From: Inia geoffrensis
Taxonomy: Eukaryota; Chordata; Mammalia; Artiodactyla; Iniidae
NCBI GenBank assembly: GCA_036417435.1
Contig: CM070904.1
Span: 15,234,835-15,298,834, forward strand
Direction of reading: 5' to 3'
Length of the DNA: 64,000 bases
Below the pieces are notes generated by a model. It was not told where the DNA came from. It was given only the letters and a program-made list of their open reading frames with translations, and did no database searches. Of the stretch, positions 1 through 11,977 are shown in pieces; within the stretch, counting starts at the first letter, position 1; each line of letters begins with the position of its first letter. The position numbers and the translations under genes are program-made.

Positions 1-35
1 AGGACACCCCAGTACAGGAAGCATCTCTTGTGAAT

Positions 36-118
36 CTTTATATTCCCAGTACCTAGCAACATGCCAGGCACATGGTAGATCCTCAATAAATGTTTAGAGA
101 ATTAATAAGTAAATCTGA
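36..118 (+). repeat. L2 LINE, 3' end
   Basis: The text runs from 'cccagtacctagcaacatgcc' through a 'ggcacatggtagatcctcaataaatg' type stretch, which is the usual end of L2 (last-use cue 'ctcaataaatgttt'). It is diverged and lacks a poly(A) tail, as expected for L2. The strand is set by the direction of the AATAAA-like end. Confidence 0.7.
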
Positions 119-559
119 TGACCAGTTCTCAAGTCTCTGCTTAAATAATTCCAGTGACAATGAACTAATTACCTATAAAACAGCTCATGATCCCTTGGGT
201 AGTTAAGTGTTATGTTGAGTAAAAATCTATGCCCCCATAGGTTAACTATTAACAAACCAAATCCAACACTGTATAAAAATGACAGTGCATTATGATCAAA
301 TTGAATTTATTGCTTAAATGAAAAGTTGGCTTAGCATTTTAAAATCTATAATATCATTCATTTCATTGACAGACCAAAGGGAGGGAAAAAAATATATTAA
401 CAACCCTTGATCCAGGAAAGCATTGAAAATAATTCCCATCATTGGTAAAACTCTCAGTGAATTAAGAACACAACTAAGCATCATTAAATAGGTAAAGGAT
501 ATCTGCAAAAGGATAACTGTACAGCAAGCATCATGTTTCATGGAAAGACATTAGAAATA
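119..559. other. AT-rich stretch, no feature recognised
   Basis: Mostly A/T-rich sequence without a gene or a repeat I can name. The open frame on the minus strand here (314-541) is short, has no recognisable motif and is likely chance. It may be an over-diverged continuation of the old L1 that becomes recognisable from about 560. Confidence 0.5.
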
Positions 560-1604
560 TCACCCTTTAATATCAGGAACAAGACAAGGGTGCCCACTCT
601 CAATTCTATTCAATAGTTTTGCAAGACAGAGAGCTAGCATATTACAGGGCTCAGAAGACATTAATATTGTGAAGAAAAATATAAAACTGCTTTTATTTGA
701 AGACATGATTAACAACATAGAAAAGCCTAAGGGATCAATGAAAAATATAGAATTAACAAGTTAATTTAGCAAGGTTGTGGGATATAAATCCAATACACAA
801 AGACAATTACATTTCTACGTACTAATAATAAAGATTTAAAAACACCATTTACACTAGCACAACATATACTTTCTAGAACTAAAATTTATAAAACATGTAT
901 AAGACTAAAAGACTCTAGACTAAAGTCTGTAAAATATTGATGAGAAAAGTAAAAGGAGAATATACTATATTCATGGATCAGTAGGCTCAATATTGTTAAT
1001 GTGTCAATTCTCCCTCAACTGATCTACAATTCACAATCCAAATCAAAATTCCAGCAGGATATTTTTTTAGAAATCAATAAGCTAATTATAAAATTTATGT
1101 AAAAATACAAAGGATCTAGAATAGCCAAAACTATTTTGAAAAAGAAGACAAACATTCCATTTTTTTTTAACGGGCAATATATTTGAACCAACACTTCCAG
1201 AGAAGAGATACAAATGTCCAATAAGTGCAAAAAAAAAAAAAAAAAAGATCGTCACATCATTAGTCATCAGGAAAATACACAAATTAGATATGATTTCACA
1301 TTCACTAGAATGACCAAAGGCGAAAAGACTGATAAAAGGCAAAACTAATCTATAGTGACAGAAAGCAAAATAGTTATTGCTTAGAGCTGGGGGTGAGGGA
1401 TTGACATGTGTAAAAGGACATGTGTTTTTAACTTTTTGGGGTGATAAAAATGCTCTGTATCTTTATTATGGTGGTGGTTACGTGGCTGTATACATTTATG
1501 AAAACTCATCAAAACTATCCACCTAAATGGATGCATTTCATTGTATATAATACACTGCATTAAAGTTGTATAAAAAAATACCAAATTGACTATAGCAAAC
1601 GTTG
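560..1604 (+). mobile_element. Old L1 (L1M-type) 3' fragment
   Basis: Around 575-720 the DNA reads as decayed L1 reverse transcriptase: 'ggaacaagacaagggtgcccactctc' codes the [13 protein letters not shown] block, and 'gaagacatgatt' sits where F-A-D-D-M-I should be, with both aspartates damaged. Around 1050-1150 the later ORF2 block (K-D-L-E-x-P-K type) follows. From 1350 a typical L1M 3' UTR appears ('gtggtggttacgtgg ... tgtatacatttatgaaaactcatc'). Many stops and gaps show that this copy is old and dead. Confidence 0.8.
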
Positions 1605-2190
1605 GATGTAAAATAACTGAAACACTCATACTTTGTTGGTGGAAATGTAAAATGGCACAACTGCTTTGGATAAAACTAAACTTAAAAGTACTCTCTGACC
1701 CAGAAGTACCACTCCCAGGTATTTACCTACAAGAGTTGAACTAGATGTCTTCAAAAATACTTGCTCCAGATTAGCAACCATGCCAAAGTTCATCAACAGA
1801 TGAATGGATAAACAAATAGTGATATATTCATTCAATGAAATACTACTCAGTAATAAAAATGGACCAGTACCAAATACACAGAATCATGAATTAACCTCAT
1901 AGATACAATATTGAGTGAAAGAAGCAAAACACAAAAGAGTACATATGATATGATCCTCTTTATATGAAGTTTTAGAACTGGCAAAAGATTCATGGTTATA
2001 GAAATCAGATTAGGGGTTGCCTGGGGCAGGAGCAAGGGATAGTAGATGCAAATGGGCTGGGAACTTTCTGGAATGATAGGAATGTTCTTTATTTTGATCG
2101 GAGTGGTGATTACACAGGTACTTTCATTTGTCAAAACTGTACACATTTTATTGTATGTAAATTATAACTCAAAAACTGTTGAATAAAAAT
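1605..2190 (+). mobile_element. Second old L1M 3' end
   Basis: A new start inside L1 ORF2 ('tttgttggtggaaatgtaaaatgg') follows directly on the 3' end of the previous copy, so this is a separate insertion or a rearranged piece. It runs through the 'caacagatgaatggataaac' block and ends in an L1M 3' UTR ('gtggtgattacacagg ... gtcaaaactgtacac') near 2185. Confidence 0.75.
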
Positions 2191-4018
2191 ATACTGGAAA
2201 TAGGAAAAATACTGCCATTATTTGAAAACGTTATAAAAAATCTGTCGGTAAATAATTAGAAATAAAAGAAAATACTAGCAAGATGAGTGGATATTAGAAC
2301 AACTTTTCAAAAGCTAACTCCATTTCTATACAATAGCAACGAATAACTGGAAAAATACTTTTTTAAAAAAGATCTTTTTTAATAGCAATATGACCTTTAA
2401 AGTACCTGAGAATTATCTTAACCAAAGATGTGCAAGACCTGTACACAAAAAACTTTCAAACATTACAGCAGGATGACCTTAAAGATCTACATAAATGGAG
2501 TGCAATGCCATGTTTTTGAATAGAAAGACTTAACACTATGAAAATGTCTAATCTTCCCAAATTGATTAATAATTACATGTAATTGCAATCAAAATCCCAA
2601 GAGAGGTTTTTATAAAGTTACTTTAAAATGGTAGTACAATAGGACAAGCAAAAGAATAAGAGAGAGAAGGTACTTACCAGAACAAATATCAAGACTTCTT
2701 GTGAAGCCAGGTTAATCAAAACAGTGTGGTACTGGCAGAGGATAAACTAGTTGACCAATGGGACAAAAACAGAGCCCTGGAACAGATCCATGCATATATG
2801 GGACTTTGATATATGATGGAGTGGCAGCACAGATCAGGAGGGAATGGAGGGACTGTTCAATAAATGGGAAAAGTGGTCATCCATGTTGTGGAAAAAAGAA
2901 ATTGAATCCTTACCCCACAGCACTCACAAAAATTGGCTCCAGATGATTGAAGGACTTAAATGTCAAAAGCGAAATTTTAAAGTTTTAGATAGGTCAATAG
3001 CTTCCTGCCTTTGGGAGTAGAAGAAGGATTTCTCAGGCAAGACAGAAAAATCATAAACTTTAAAAGGAAACATAGATCACATTCAGGTAAAACATTTCAA
3101 TTTACAAAAAAAAAAATTGTTTTAAGTGAAAAGAAAATTCACCAAACAAGAGAGGATATTTGTAACATATTTAGCTAGCTAAGTGTTACTTCCCAGAACT
3201 TACAAATATATTAAGCAAAAGACAAATAATCCAATGGAAAATGGGCAATACACAAATATTTCACAGGAAAAATAATACAAGTGGACAATCAACATCTGAA
3301 GAGATAATCAACCTCTTTGGCAACCTGGGAGATAAATATCAATACCACAACTGACAAAAAAAGAAGGCTGAAACTACAGAGGGTGGATGCACAGGCTCTT
3401 GGAGCACTGCAGAGGGGAGTGGGAGCTGACATTGTCTTGTAAAATTGAATATTCACATACCTTATGAACCAGTAGTTCCTTCCCTGGGCATATAAGAGAA
3501 AAATTTGCACATGTGCACACACACACACAAAAGTGTAGTAATGTTCATAGCAGTACCTGTTCATAGTAGTAAAAAACTGAAAACAAACCAAATAATAATT
3601 GTATATTCACACAATTGCATGTGATATAGCAAGAGAAATGAATGAACTCCAGCTACATGTGATAATATGGATGAATATTTCAACCGATATTGAGTGATAA
3701 AAACAAGTCTAAAACTACCAGAAAATACCCTTTATTCAGAAACTGCAAAAACAAGCATAATGAAACAATTTTTTGTTCAGCATACATAGATATGTGATGT
3801 ATACACACACACACATATATATATACATATCTACACACATATGTGTTGATGTATGTATAAGTCTATACATATAAGTATATGAGATACATATATCTACACA
3901 TATGTGTTGATATGTATATGCATGTATATGTGTATATACACATATATATGATAAAACTGTACAAAATAAAGCAAGGGGATGACAGAGTTATTCACAGTAA
4001 TGGTTACCTTGACTAGAG
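2191..4018 (+). mobile_element. Third old L1M copy, ORF2 end and 3' UTR
   Basis: The stretch 2700-2900 is decayed ORF2 ('acagtgtggtactggcagag' followed by the 'gggacaaaaacagagccctgg' block and 'tcaataaatgggaaaagtgg'). The copy continues through 3000-3770 ('tttctcaggcaagacagaaaaatc', 'gggcatataagagaaaaattt') and is interrupted or padded by a TA/CA-rich microsatellite at about 3795-3955. A 62-codon opening at 2758-2946 is part of the dead ORF2. Confidence 0.75.
3795..3955. repeat. Compound (CA)n/(TA)n microsatellite
   Basis: Runs of 'acacac', 'atatat' and 'atgtgt' alternate, with an imperfect internal repeat around 'tacacatatgtgttgatgta' (3834-3853 and again at 3895). Alternating purine-pyrimidine sequence of this kind is length-unstable. 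Confidence 0.85.
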
Positions 4019-4652
4019 GAGGCAAGGGATGAGCACAGAAGGATGAGCACAGAGGGATGAGCACAGAGAGATGAGCACAGAAGGATGAGCACAGAAGTAT
4101 GAGCACAGAGGGGATGAGCACAGAAGTATGATCACAGAGGGGATGAGCACAGAGGGGATGAGCACAGAGAGATGAGCACAGAGGGACGAGCACAGAAGGA
4201 TGAGCACAGAGGGGATGAGCACAGAGAGATGAGCAAAGAAGGATGAGCACAGAGGGGATGAGCACAGAAGGATGAGCACAGATGGATGAGCACAGAGGGG
4301 ATGAGCACAGAGGGATGAGCATAGAGGGGATGAGCACAGAGGGATGAGCACAGAGGGGATGAGCACAGAGGGATGAACACAGAAATATGAGCACAGAGGG
4401 GATGAGCAAAGAAGGGATGAGCACAGAGGGATGAGCACAGAAGGATGAGCACAGAGTGGATGAGCACAGAAGGGATGAGCACAGAGGGATGAGCACAGAG
4501 GGATGAGCACAGAGGGGATGAGCACAGAGGGATGAGCACTGAGGGATGAGCACAGGGGGGATGAGCACAGAGGGATGAACACAGAAGGATGAGCACAGAA
4601 GGTTGAGAACAGAGGGATGAGCACAGAAGGACGAGCACAGAGGGATGAGCAC
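4019..4652. repeat. Minisatellite, unit about 13-15 bp, roughly 45 copies
   Basis: The unit is 'gatgagcacagag' plus one or two extra G or A bases, repeated without a break. Units vary mainly in the linker ('aag', 'ggg', 'gag') and by single substitutions ('acgagc', 'gatcac', 'gatgaac', 'gagcact'). The plus strand has a TGA in each unit. The complement has no stop in any frame, so three overlapping long openings (252, 249 and 168 codons) appear on the minus strand. They encode simple SVLIPLCSS-like repeats and are not credible genes. Confidence 0.95.
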
Positions 4653-4674
4653 CTGAGGGAAGTTCTATTTCTTG

Positions 4675-5168
4675 GGTTGTGGAAGTAAGCAGAATACTGT
4701 TCCCGCGAAGATGTCCATGTCCTAATCCCCAGAACCTGTGGATTTGCTATCTTATAGGGCAAAAAGGGACTTTACATGTTTGATTAAATTAAGGACATGG
4801 CATTCCGTAGGTGATCCTGAATGATCCAGGTGGGGCCAAACTAATCACAGGGATCCTTAAGTGTGAAAGAAGGAGGGAGCAGGGTTGGAGTCAGAGTGAT
4901 GTGACAAAACCAGCTTCGTGGCTTTGAAGATGGAAGAGGCCATGAGCCAAGGAATGTGCACAGGCTCTAGAACATGGAAAAGCCAAAGAAGCCTATTATT
5001 TCATAGAGCCTCCAGAAAGGAATGCGGCCCTGCCAACACCTTGACTTTTGCTCAGTGAGACTCACTTCAAATTTCAAATTCTGACCTCCCAAACCATAAG
5101 ATAAAAAATATCTGTTCTTTAAGCCACTAAGTTTGTGGTAGTTACTACAGCAGCAATAGGAAATAAAT
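4675..5168 (+). mobile_element. MaLR/ERVL-type LTR-like element
   Basis: It begins with 'gttgtggaagtaagcagaata', has the middle motif 'gatgtccatgtcctaatccc', and ends with 'ctttaagccactaagtttg' and 'cagcagcaataggaaa'. That end is typical of old mammalian MaLR-like solo LTRs. No internal retroviral genes are attached. The family name is from memory of the consensus, and the exact subfamily is not assigned. Confidence 0.6.
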
Positions 5169-5299
5169 ACAATAATCATTGTATTGAGAAATTATACACA
5201 TAAATAAAAGAAAGCCTCAAAGGGATCAAAGATGACAGGGTGTTATATACCAAGGATTACGGGGGTCCAATGCTAAAGTCCAAAAATAATCTTTTAACA

Positions 5300-6200
5300 T
5301 TTGCATATTTATTTTTAAATTAATTTTTATTGGAGTATAGTTGATTTACAATGTTGTGTTAGTTTCAGGTGTACAGCAAAGTGAATCTGTTATACATATA
5401 CATATATTCACCCTTTTTTAGATTATTTTCCCAAATAGGTCATTACAGGGTATTGAGTAGAGTTCCCTTGTGCTATACAGTAGATTCTTATTAGTTATCT
5501 ATTTTATATATAATAGTATATATATATGTCAATCCCAATCTCCCAATTTATCCCTTCCCCGCTTCCCCACTGGTAACCGTAAGTTTGTTTTCTATATCTG
5601 TGACTATTTCTGTTTTGTAAATAAGTTCATTTGTACCATTTTTTAAAATTCCACATATAAGATATCATATGATAGTTGTTTTTCCTGACTTTACTCAGTA
5701 TGATAATCTCTAGGTCCATCCGTGTCACTGCAAATGGCATTATTTCATTCTTTTTTATGGCTGAGTAATATTCTGTTGTATATATGTACCACATCTTCTT
5801 TAACCATTCATCCTTCCATGGACATTTAGGTAGTTTCCATGTCCTGGCTTTTATAAATAGTGCTGCAATGAACATTGGGGTGCATGTAACTTTTCAAATT
5901 ATGGTTTTCTCCAGATATATGCCCAGGATTGGGATTGCTGTATCATAAGGCGGCTCTATTTTTAGTTTTTTAAGGACACTCCATACTGTTCTCCATAGTG
6001 CCTGCACCAATTTACATTCCCACCAGCAGAGTGGGAGGGTTCCCTTTTCTCCACACCCTCTCCAACATTTTATTGTTTGTAGATTTTTTGATGATGGCCA
6101 TTCTGACCCATGTGAGGTGCTACCTCATTGTAGTTTTGATTTGTATTTCTCTAATAATTAGTGATGTTGAGCATCTTTTCATGTGGTTTTTGGGCAGGAT
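5300..6200 (-). mobile_element. L1 3' end, antisense, 5'-truncated
   Basis: On the minus strand this is the last part of ORF2 and a 3' UTR of the type ending with the complement of 'tttttattggagtatagttg'. The opening at 5627-5875 (complement) reads MFIAALFIKARTWK...MWYIYTTEYYSAIKKNE and matches the L1 ORF2 C-terminus. The copy stops at about 6200 inside ORF2, so it is a truncated insertion. The 3' UTR type differs from that of L1-A and L1-B. Confidence 0.9.
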
Positions 6201-6580
6201 AGCTGGGTAGGAAGGGTGAGAGGCTGAGACTGGGATTTTTAGTTCTGGCCCAACCACTATTACCAGGCACCTCTCTAGGTCCCAGTATCAGGGTGATTAA
6301 ACTGGATTGGTGATTTTCAAACTCACTTAGCAGAAAAACCCTCTTCCCACAAGGAATCACAAGTGGAATACCAGTGATAAATGCCAAGCTGTTCTTCTTG
6401 TCGCATAGGGGGAGGGGGAGCTGGACTAACTTGGGAGCGACAGGGGAGAGCAGCTGTGGTAATGGCCAATGGGGAAGGGAAGTGATCCCCAGATGCAAGA
6501 AGCTGAGAGAGTATATCAACTTTCCAGGAAGGGCTGAGCCTTGTAGGGCAGGGCCAGTTCCTATCATCACTGTCAGTGGT
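6201..6580. other. Low-copy DNA, no feature recognised
   Basis: Mixed-composition sequence. The 139-codon minus-strand opening (6151-6570) starts outside and runs into the L1 edge, has low-complexity LPLPL segments and no recognisable domain. I treat it as chance. Confidence 0.5.
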
Positions 6581-7180
6581 AGTCTATTTTAGCTGAGTAA
6601 TGAACAACTGCAAAATCTCAATGGCTTACAACAGCACACGCTTATTTTTCTTTCACATTGGTCTGTAGATCAGCTGGACCCTCCCTGTGTCAGGCTGCTG
6701 GTCAGGTACAAATATGCCCTACGTGTCTGCACTCTGGAACCATGCTCTTCTCTCAGCAGACCATGGCGCACAGAAGGGCTGGCCACATCAGGGGTCTGCA
6801 GCATCATGCCTGCTCCTCCAGCATGTCACTTGGCCAAAACCAATATCAATAGAACAGGGAAACGTACTCCATGAACTCCACTGGGAAAGCTCGCCAAGCC
6901 CAGTGGCCATGGGCCTGGGTGTGTCATTCTGTAACAGGGAGGGAGTAATGAATTGGGAGCAGATCATAAAATCATGTATACTGTCCATGGAGCTCTCATA
7001 GAGAGGGGTCCAGTCTACACCACGGGGCTGAGCAGACCTTCCTGGAACTGGCCTCCCCACCACTGTCAGCCTGGTGGCAACTACTGGAAATGTCAGGATA
7101 GTTGGTGTCTAGGAAAATTAGTCTCTGTCTGGTATACCTCCAGAACCTAGATCCACTGAAACTTCTTTCACCTCTTGGGG
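6581..7180 (-). mobile_element. Possible degraded LTR-like repeat, antisense
   Basis: The phrase 'caatggcttacaacagcaca' and the following 'tctgtagatcagctgg' resemble the antisense end of old ERVL/MaLR LTRs ('gtggcttaaaacaacac ... tctgtgggtcag'). Divergence is high and the borders are uncertain. Confidence 0.35.
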
Positions 7181-7297
7181 GAAATGAGTTCCTTGTTGTT
7201 TATGGTAGCTGCCCCAGAAAAAAATATTTGCTGTCTGAGCCATCCTTTGAGGCCTAAATTCTCCAGCTCACAGTAGAGCTATCCTTGGAGATCGTTA

Positions 7298-7685
7298 TAG
7301 CCTAAATCGTGTCCCCCCGCAAATTCATATGTTGAAGTCCTAACCCCCGGTACCGCAGAGTACGACCGTATTTGGAGATAGGGCCTGTAAAGTGGTGATT
7401 AAGCTGAAATGAGGCCATTAGGGTGAGTCCTAATCCAATCTGACTAATAAAAAAAGAAAATTTGGGTAGATGATGGTGTTCATGCGTATAAAGAAAAGAC
7501 AGTGTAAGGACACAGCCGGAAGGCAGCCATCTGCAAGCTAAGGACAGAGGTCTCAGAAGGAACCAATCCTGCTGACACCTTGATCTTGGACTTTCAGTCT
7601 CCAGAACTGTGAGAAATACAATTCTGTTATAGAAGCCCCCCAGTCTGTGGTATCTGTTATGGCAGCCCCAGCAAACTAATACAGT
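7298..7685 (+). mobile_element. MaLR-like solo LTR
   Basis: It starts near 'gttatagcctaaatcgtgtc' and carries 'aattcatatgttgaagtcc' and 'gaccgtatttggagataggg'. It ends with 'cagtctgtggtatctgttat' and 'agcaaactaatacag'. A close relative lies at 43137-43530. No internal coding region is present. Confidence 0.65.
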
Positions 7686-10241
7686 GATTATTGTGACTCT
7701 GCAAAGGGGGCATCCTTGCCCCTCCTGCCTCACCTGCCAGATGGAATATGTACACAATAACAGGCTCCCCACGGTCAGGATAAGGAGATGCAGCAAGAGG
7801 GCATTGAAGCCCCTCTGGCCCTAGCTGTCCTCTTACCTCCTTTAGCCTCTTGCTCCCTGAGGCTAAAGCCTCTTGTCTCCAAGTACTTGATCTCAAAGCT
7901 CTCACTTTCTCTCCTCCCCACTCCACCCCCAGGCATGCAAAATTAGGTTTAGGCATGCCTATCCTTTCTGTCCCCGGATGGCGTCACCACAGAGCCCTGG
8001 TTCCAACATCAGTCTCGGACACTAGATTTGTTCCTCCTCCCATTAGCATAGCTGTGGACTCGCCATTCTGCTGAAATCATCGCAACCCAACAACACCAAA
8101 GCTACCCCTACAGAGGAAAGGGCCAAGAGGACAAGGCTTGATGGGCTCTCAACTGTCCCCCTTGACAGTGTTCCCTGTTCTCCAAAGCCCAGATCTATGG
8201 CGAGCCTTTGTTCCCCACCTGCAGCAACGTGTTTACTGCCCAGACAGGGAGAATGCAGTGTGACACCTGGAAAACAAGGGCGTGGCGGATAGCAGCCTGC
8301 CCTGTGGCCTGTGCCCCACGGGTTTAAAGGATTAGAGGGTTCTGATGTTCCTGTCCTCTGAGCTAAACTCTCCACAGATGACCATTTTAGCACAAGGAAG
8401 ACAGAAGGCAGTGGTGAGAGACAGGAAAGTGATGGGCTGCCTCTGATTTCACTTCATCTGAATTGCTTTTGCAGCCCCTCACGCTGAGACCACTCCTGTT
8501 TTTTGAGCCTTTGGGTTTGAATGGAGCTCTCTCACATCTCACAAGGGACCGGAGAGAGAAGAATGAAGCAAACGTCAATGGCAGGGTTGATAATCCTACA
8601 GCCATTGACTAGAAGAGCCCACCACTGGGCCTCTGCGTCTGGTTAATCTGTTGTGTCAGTGCATACTATTAGCAGCCCTTAATTGATGGATTATTAACAG
8701 AGTGAGCAGGGGTGAGTGCTTAGCCTGCAGTGTGAGGGCACACTTAGGAAGATTTAACCTGCAAATGATAGACAGGGTAGAGTATCCTGGCTCTTCCAAA
8801 GCCCTTATCAGGCACGGGGTCAGGCCCAAGAGAAACAGCCTGAGGACAGCCTGTGGCCTCCTACCCCATTGGTCCAGTCCTTTCAAGGCTCAGTACCTCC
8901 ACACTCCTCCTAGCCCCATCCTCAGGCCTCCAGCCCATGCTGCTCTCATGCCTGCAACCTATGCTCTCAGCCTTTTACATCTTAAATTCTACTCTAAATG
9001 GGCAGGATGGGAGGGAGAAGAAGGGGTGGAGGAGAGGAAACCTAACCACAGGCATTATAATTACTAATTTTAACATGGTGAAACTCAGGAGAAGGTGAGG
9101 AATTACAAATAGATTTTACTTTTGGCCTTTTGGATTTTCCACACCTGCTGTGTGGCTTCCCTGGAATCTTTCTGGGGGAGGTTAGCCCCACTGGCCTGGC
9201 TCTGAGAACCAGGCAAGAGCAAGGAAGAGGGGGGAGGCAGATTCTGAAGGAAGAGGCACAACGAGGAACCCCACTTAGTGATGGGTAGAGGAGAACTTGC
9301 CTCAGAGCAACTCTGGGTACCAGTCTCAGACGGAAACTCGGAAGAGGAAGGGCTGATGGGATAATATGTCACATGTACAAGTGAATGCGGGGACTGAGGG
9401 AGAATCAATTCTGTGTAATTCTTTATTTAAAGACCCACAGCCTAGCCTTTGTTTGCCTCTTTGCTCAGGATGCTTTTTACTTAAGTCTCAGATCTTTCTC
9501 CTGTTTCTAAACTGCATGTGGGAAGAGATGGGAAACTCTCTGTGCCTCAGAGAATAGCTTAGCAGGTCCACCGGAGCTGTTATGTCTCCTGTGAGACTAT
9601 TCTTCTCGTTCCAGGAGTCAGCGAAGCGGATTCTTTGTCTTCCAGCTAGATGCATCATCACACAGAGATGGAGTAAAACATAAATAAGCTTGAAAGCTGT
9701 CTCCCTTCCTCTCAAGACCCAGGGGGCAAGAAAACAGACAAGCCCAGACAAGGGAGGCACTTAAGGGCTAGAGTTCTTCCTCACTGCAGGCAGAGCACGC
9801 CTCATGCTACCCACTGAGCTGGTTCTTAGAGAGTGGTCCTTTCGCAGCCAGCAGAGGAAGGGCAGCACAGCCATCAGAGGGACCCTGCAATACAACAACA
9901 GCCCAGGCCAGGTAAGGCAGTGGGTTGTTCTGCTGGGTCTTTTTTCTTGTAGGGGCAGCAGGTCCTGAATCCGTGTATGTGTGCTGTGGCGTATGGGAGG
10001 AAGCAGCCTAATTGCATCAAGGGTGACCCTGTTGAAGAACATCTCAGTCCTTGAATAACAGTGTGCCCCTATTTCAATCTGCAGGCTTCCCAGGCAGCTA
10101 GACCAGAGCTAGAGACCAAGCATCCCCTGGTTTGATGGGAATGAACCGAGTGGTGGAGTTCAAGTCCGTCTCAAGTACATCAAGATGGCCAGGCATTCAA
10201 GAGTTGGAGCATCCCAGCAAATAAATCACTTCCACCCTCTT
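7686..10241. other. Low-copy DNA, no gene recognised
   Basis: About 2.5 kb of moderately GC-rich sequence in which I recognise no exon, RNA gene or repeat. Several openings of 60-120 codons exist on both strands (for example 8043-8393 complement and 8702-9067). They lack known motifs, overlap each other on opposite strands, and are probably chance. Confidence 0.5.
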
Positions 10242-10254
10242 AAAATACAGAGTT

Positions 10255-10460
10255 TGGGTTTCCCTGGTGACGCAGTGGTTGAGAGTCCACCTGCCGATGC
10301 AGGGGTCATGGGTTCGTGGCCCGGTCCGGGAAGATCCCACATGCCGCGGAGCAGCTGGGCCCGTGAGCCATGGCCGCTGAGCCTGCGCGTCCGGAGCCTG
10401 TGCTCCGCAATGGGAGAGGCCACAACAGTGAGAGGCCCGCATACCACACACACACAAAAG
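10255..10460 (+). mobile_element. CHR-type tRNA-derived SINE
   Basis: The head 'tttccctggtgacgcagtgg' and the B-box-like 'gggttcgtggcc' show the tRNA-related part. The body ('agcctgcgcgtccggagcc', 'agtgagaggcccgcata') is the cetacean-type CHR body, and the tail is CA/A-rich. The flanks 'aaaatacagagtt' (10242-10254) and 'aaaaacagagtt' (10461-10472) look like a target-site duplication. Any open frame across it is a SINE artefact. Confidence 0.93.
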
Positions 10461-10849
10461 AAAAACAGAGTTAAAATCAACTTTCAAAGAACACTGGCAT
10501 CTAAAACAGTCTACTGTATGACCAGGCTTTGTGTTAGCCAATTTGCCAGTGAGAGACTGCAAGCTTTAATTACCCTGAGGAGATAATGCAGTGGCCAAAG
10601 AAGGTCTTGGTTAAAAGTTATGCTTACTTGGAAAGACCAAGGATAGAGATTGCTCCAGCTATATGCAACTGGGAGCATGTTAGGTTGCAAGGAGGTCTTT
10701 GCTGAACTGTGTAACTCTCTTGAGATTGCTAGTGAGGAACCAATATGCCAGCTCTTGTTCTTATGACAAGCTAGGGGCTCTTGGACTAATTGTCTAGTTC
10801 AGGACAAAGTTACTCTTGAAAGATGGGATCTGAGAATCAACTATTATAT

Positions 10850-10985
10850 AATTCAGGGCAAGGCATTTAATCTCACTAGACTCGAGTTTTCTCTACAATA
10901 AACTGAGAATTAGAATATATTTGTGGGCTTGTCAACAAGGCAGCTTATGCATAGTTAAGAAGTTATAAAGTGTTTTACAAACAGT
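10850..10985 (+). repeat. MIR SINE fragment
   Basis: The order 'gggcaaggcatttaatctcac ... gagttttctctacaataaactgag ... ataaagtgttttacaaac' matches the MIR core and tail region. It is diverged and incomplete at the 5' side. Confidence 0.6.
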
Positions 10986-11059
10986 AGGAAATTTCTCACT
11001 GTGCAACCTTGAGGTTCTAACTGATACATTTAGGAAAAGGGAAGGACAGTAGAGGTTCT

Positions 11060-11160
11060 GTAAAGGCAGGTCCCATTTCTGAGTTGTTCCCTGCAGTATC
11101 CTTAGTGTCTGGTAGAGGAAACAGTGCACAATAAAATATTTGCTGAGTGAATGAATAAAG
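11060..11160 (+). repeat. L2 LINE 3' end
   Basis: 'cagtatccttagtgtctgg' followed by 'caataaaatatttgctgag' and 'tgaatgaataaa' is the L2 terminal pattern. Confidence 0.6.
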
Positions 11161-11894
11161 TCAGCAGAAGAAGCAACTGGCCCACGGTATGTGGACTGTC
11201 TTCCTATTTGATGTCTTTGGTGCCAAATGTTTCTTTTTTTCTTTCCCTGAGCCTTTTAGGCCACAGTGAGTCCCTGCAGATTTGCCTGCTGCCAGAATCT
11301 TTCTGGAAATTTCCATTCAAACAAATGGTTCCTTTAAAATGCCACCATTTCTGAACTCTAGAGATTCAGGAAGACAGAAGACAAGCTCAGAGGTTGGTCT
11401 TTGGTAGGAACAAATCCAGTACTCTAACAGGAAACGTATTCAATAGTAGAGTTTGATGACTAGCGCCCTTGTCAGAACCATGTGTTCACCAAGTCCCTGC
11501 TTTGGCCTCCCTCCCTGTCTGCTATACCAGAACTAAAGGGATCCCATTTCATTCTTACCACTCAAATCCTAGAAATGGTCAGGGAATCTTAAAATCAAGG
11601 ATTCAAACCCACCTCCAAGATTCACTTCCAGGAAATCAAGTGATGCCTGGTCTCCAGCTCAGGCCAGGCTGTGTAGGAGGCCTAGAAGTTAAAAGAAGGG
11701 CATGTGCTTATTCAGGACTGAGAAACTCCTAAAAGCACGTATCAGGTTGCCAGGCTATGGCACTAGGGTCAAAAATTCAACAAAGAACAACTTCTAAGAG
11801 AAAACCAATATCTTCCCTGAAACTAAATGGAAGACTGAATAGCAAGAGTAAGTCAGTCAGTCAAACCAAACTACAAGAGGTCATGGAACAGCTC
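11161..11894. other. Low-copy DNA, nothing recognised
   Basis: No gene or nameable repeat. The openings at 11151-11354 and 11469-11732 show no motif and no splice context that I would trust. Confidence 0.45.
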
Positions 11895-11977
11895 TGCTTC
11901 AGGAGTCAGGTTGCATGGTTCTGGTCCATTCTGTAAGTAATTAGCCTCCTAACATTGAGCAACTCACTTCACTTCTT
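11895..11977 (+). repeat. Ancient SINE (MIR-like), part 1 of 3
   Basis: 'caggagtcaggttgcatgg', then 'ttgagcaactcacttcactt', matches the MIR-type order 'gagtcag...tgggcaagtcacttaacctct'. The element is cut at 11977 by L1-A. It resumes at 18644, is cut again at 18672 by L1-B, and finishes at 26147-26185. The last 13 bases of this part, 'cacttcacttctt', are the L1-A target-site duplication. Confidence 0.7.

Noticed and set aside
4019..4652. CRISPR array
   Set aside because: There are no unique spacers between repeats, the unit is only 13-15 bp and the genome is mammalian. It is a tandem minisatellite.
3894..4762. Three minus-strand frames of 252, 249 and 168 codons rich in Leu, Ser, Cys, His and Pro
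   Set aside because: They are translations of one minisatellite in three registers. No start context, domain or neighbouring exon supports a gene.
6581..7180. Candidate exon from frames at 6687-7001 and 6788-7063 (complement)
   Set aside because: Opposite-strand frames overlap in a stretch that looks like a degraded LTR, and no donor/acceptor pair stands out.
10185..10586. 133-codon frame and antisense 121-codon frame at a SINE
   Set aside because: The coding text is SINE sequence (similar peptides appear at 52668-52955). This is a repeated artefact.
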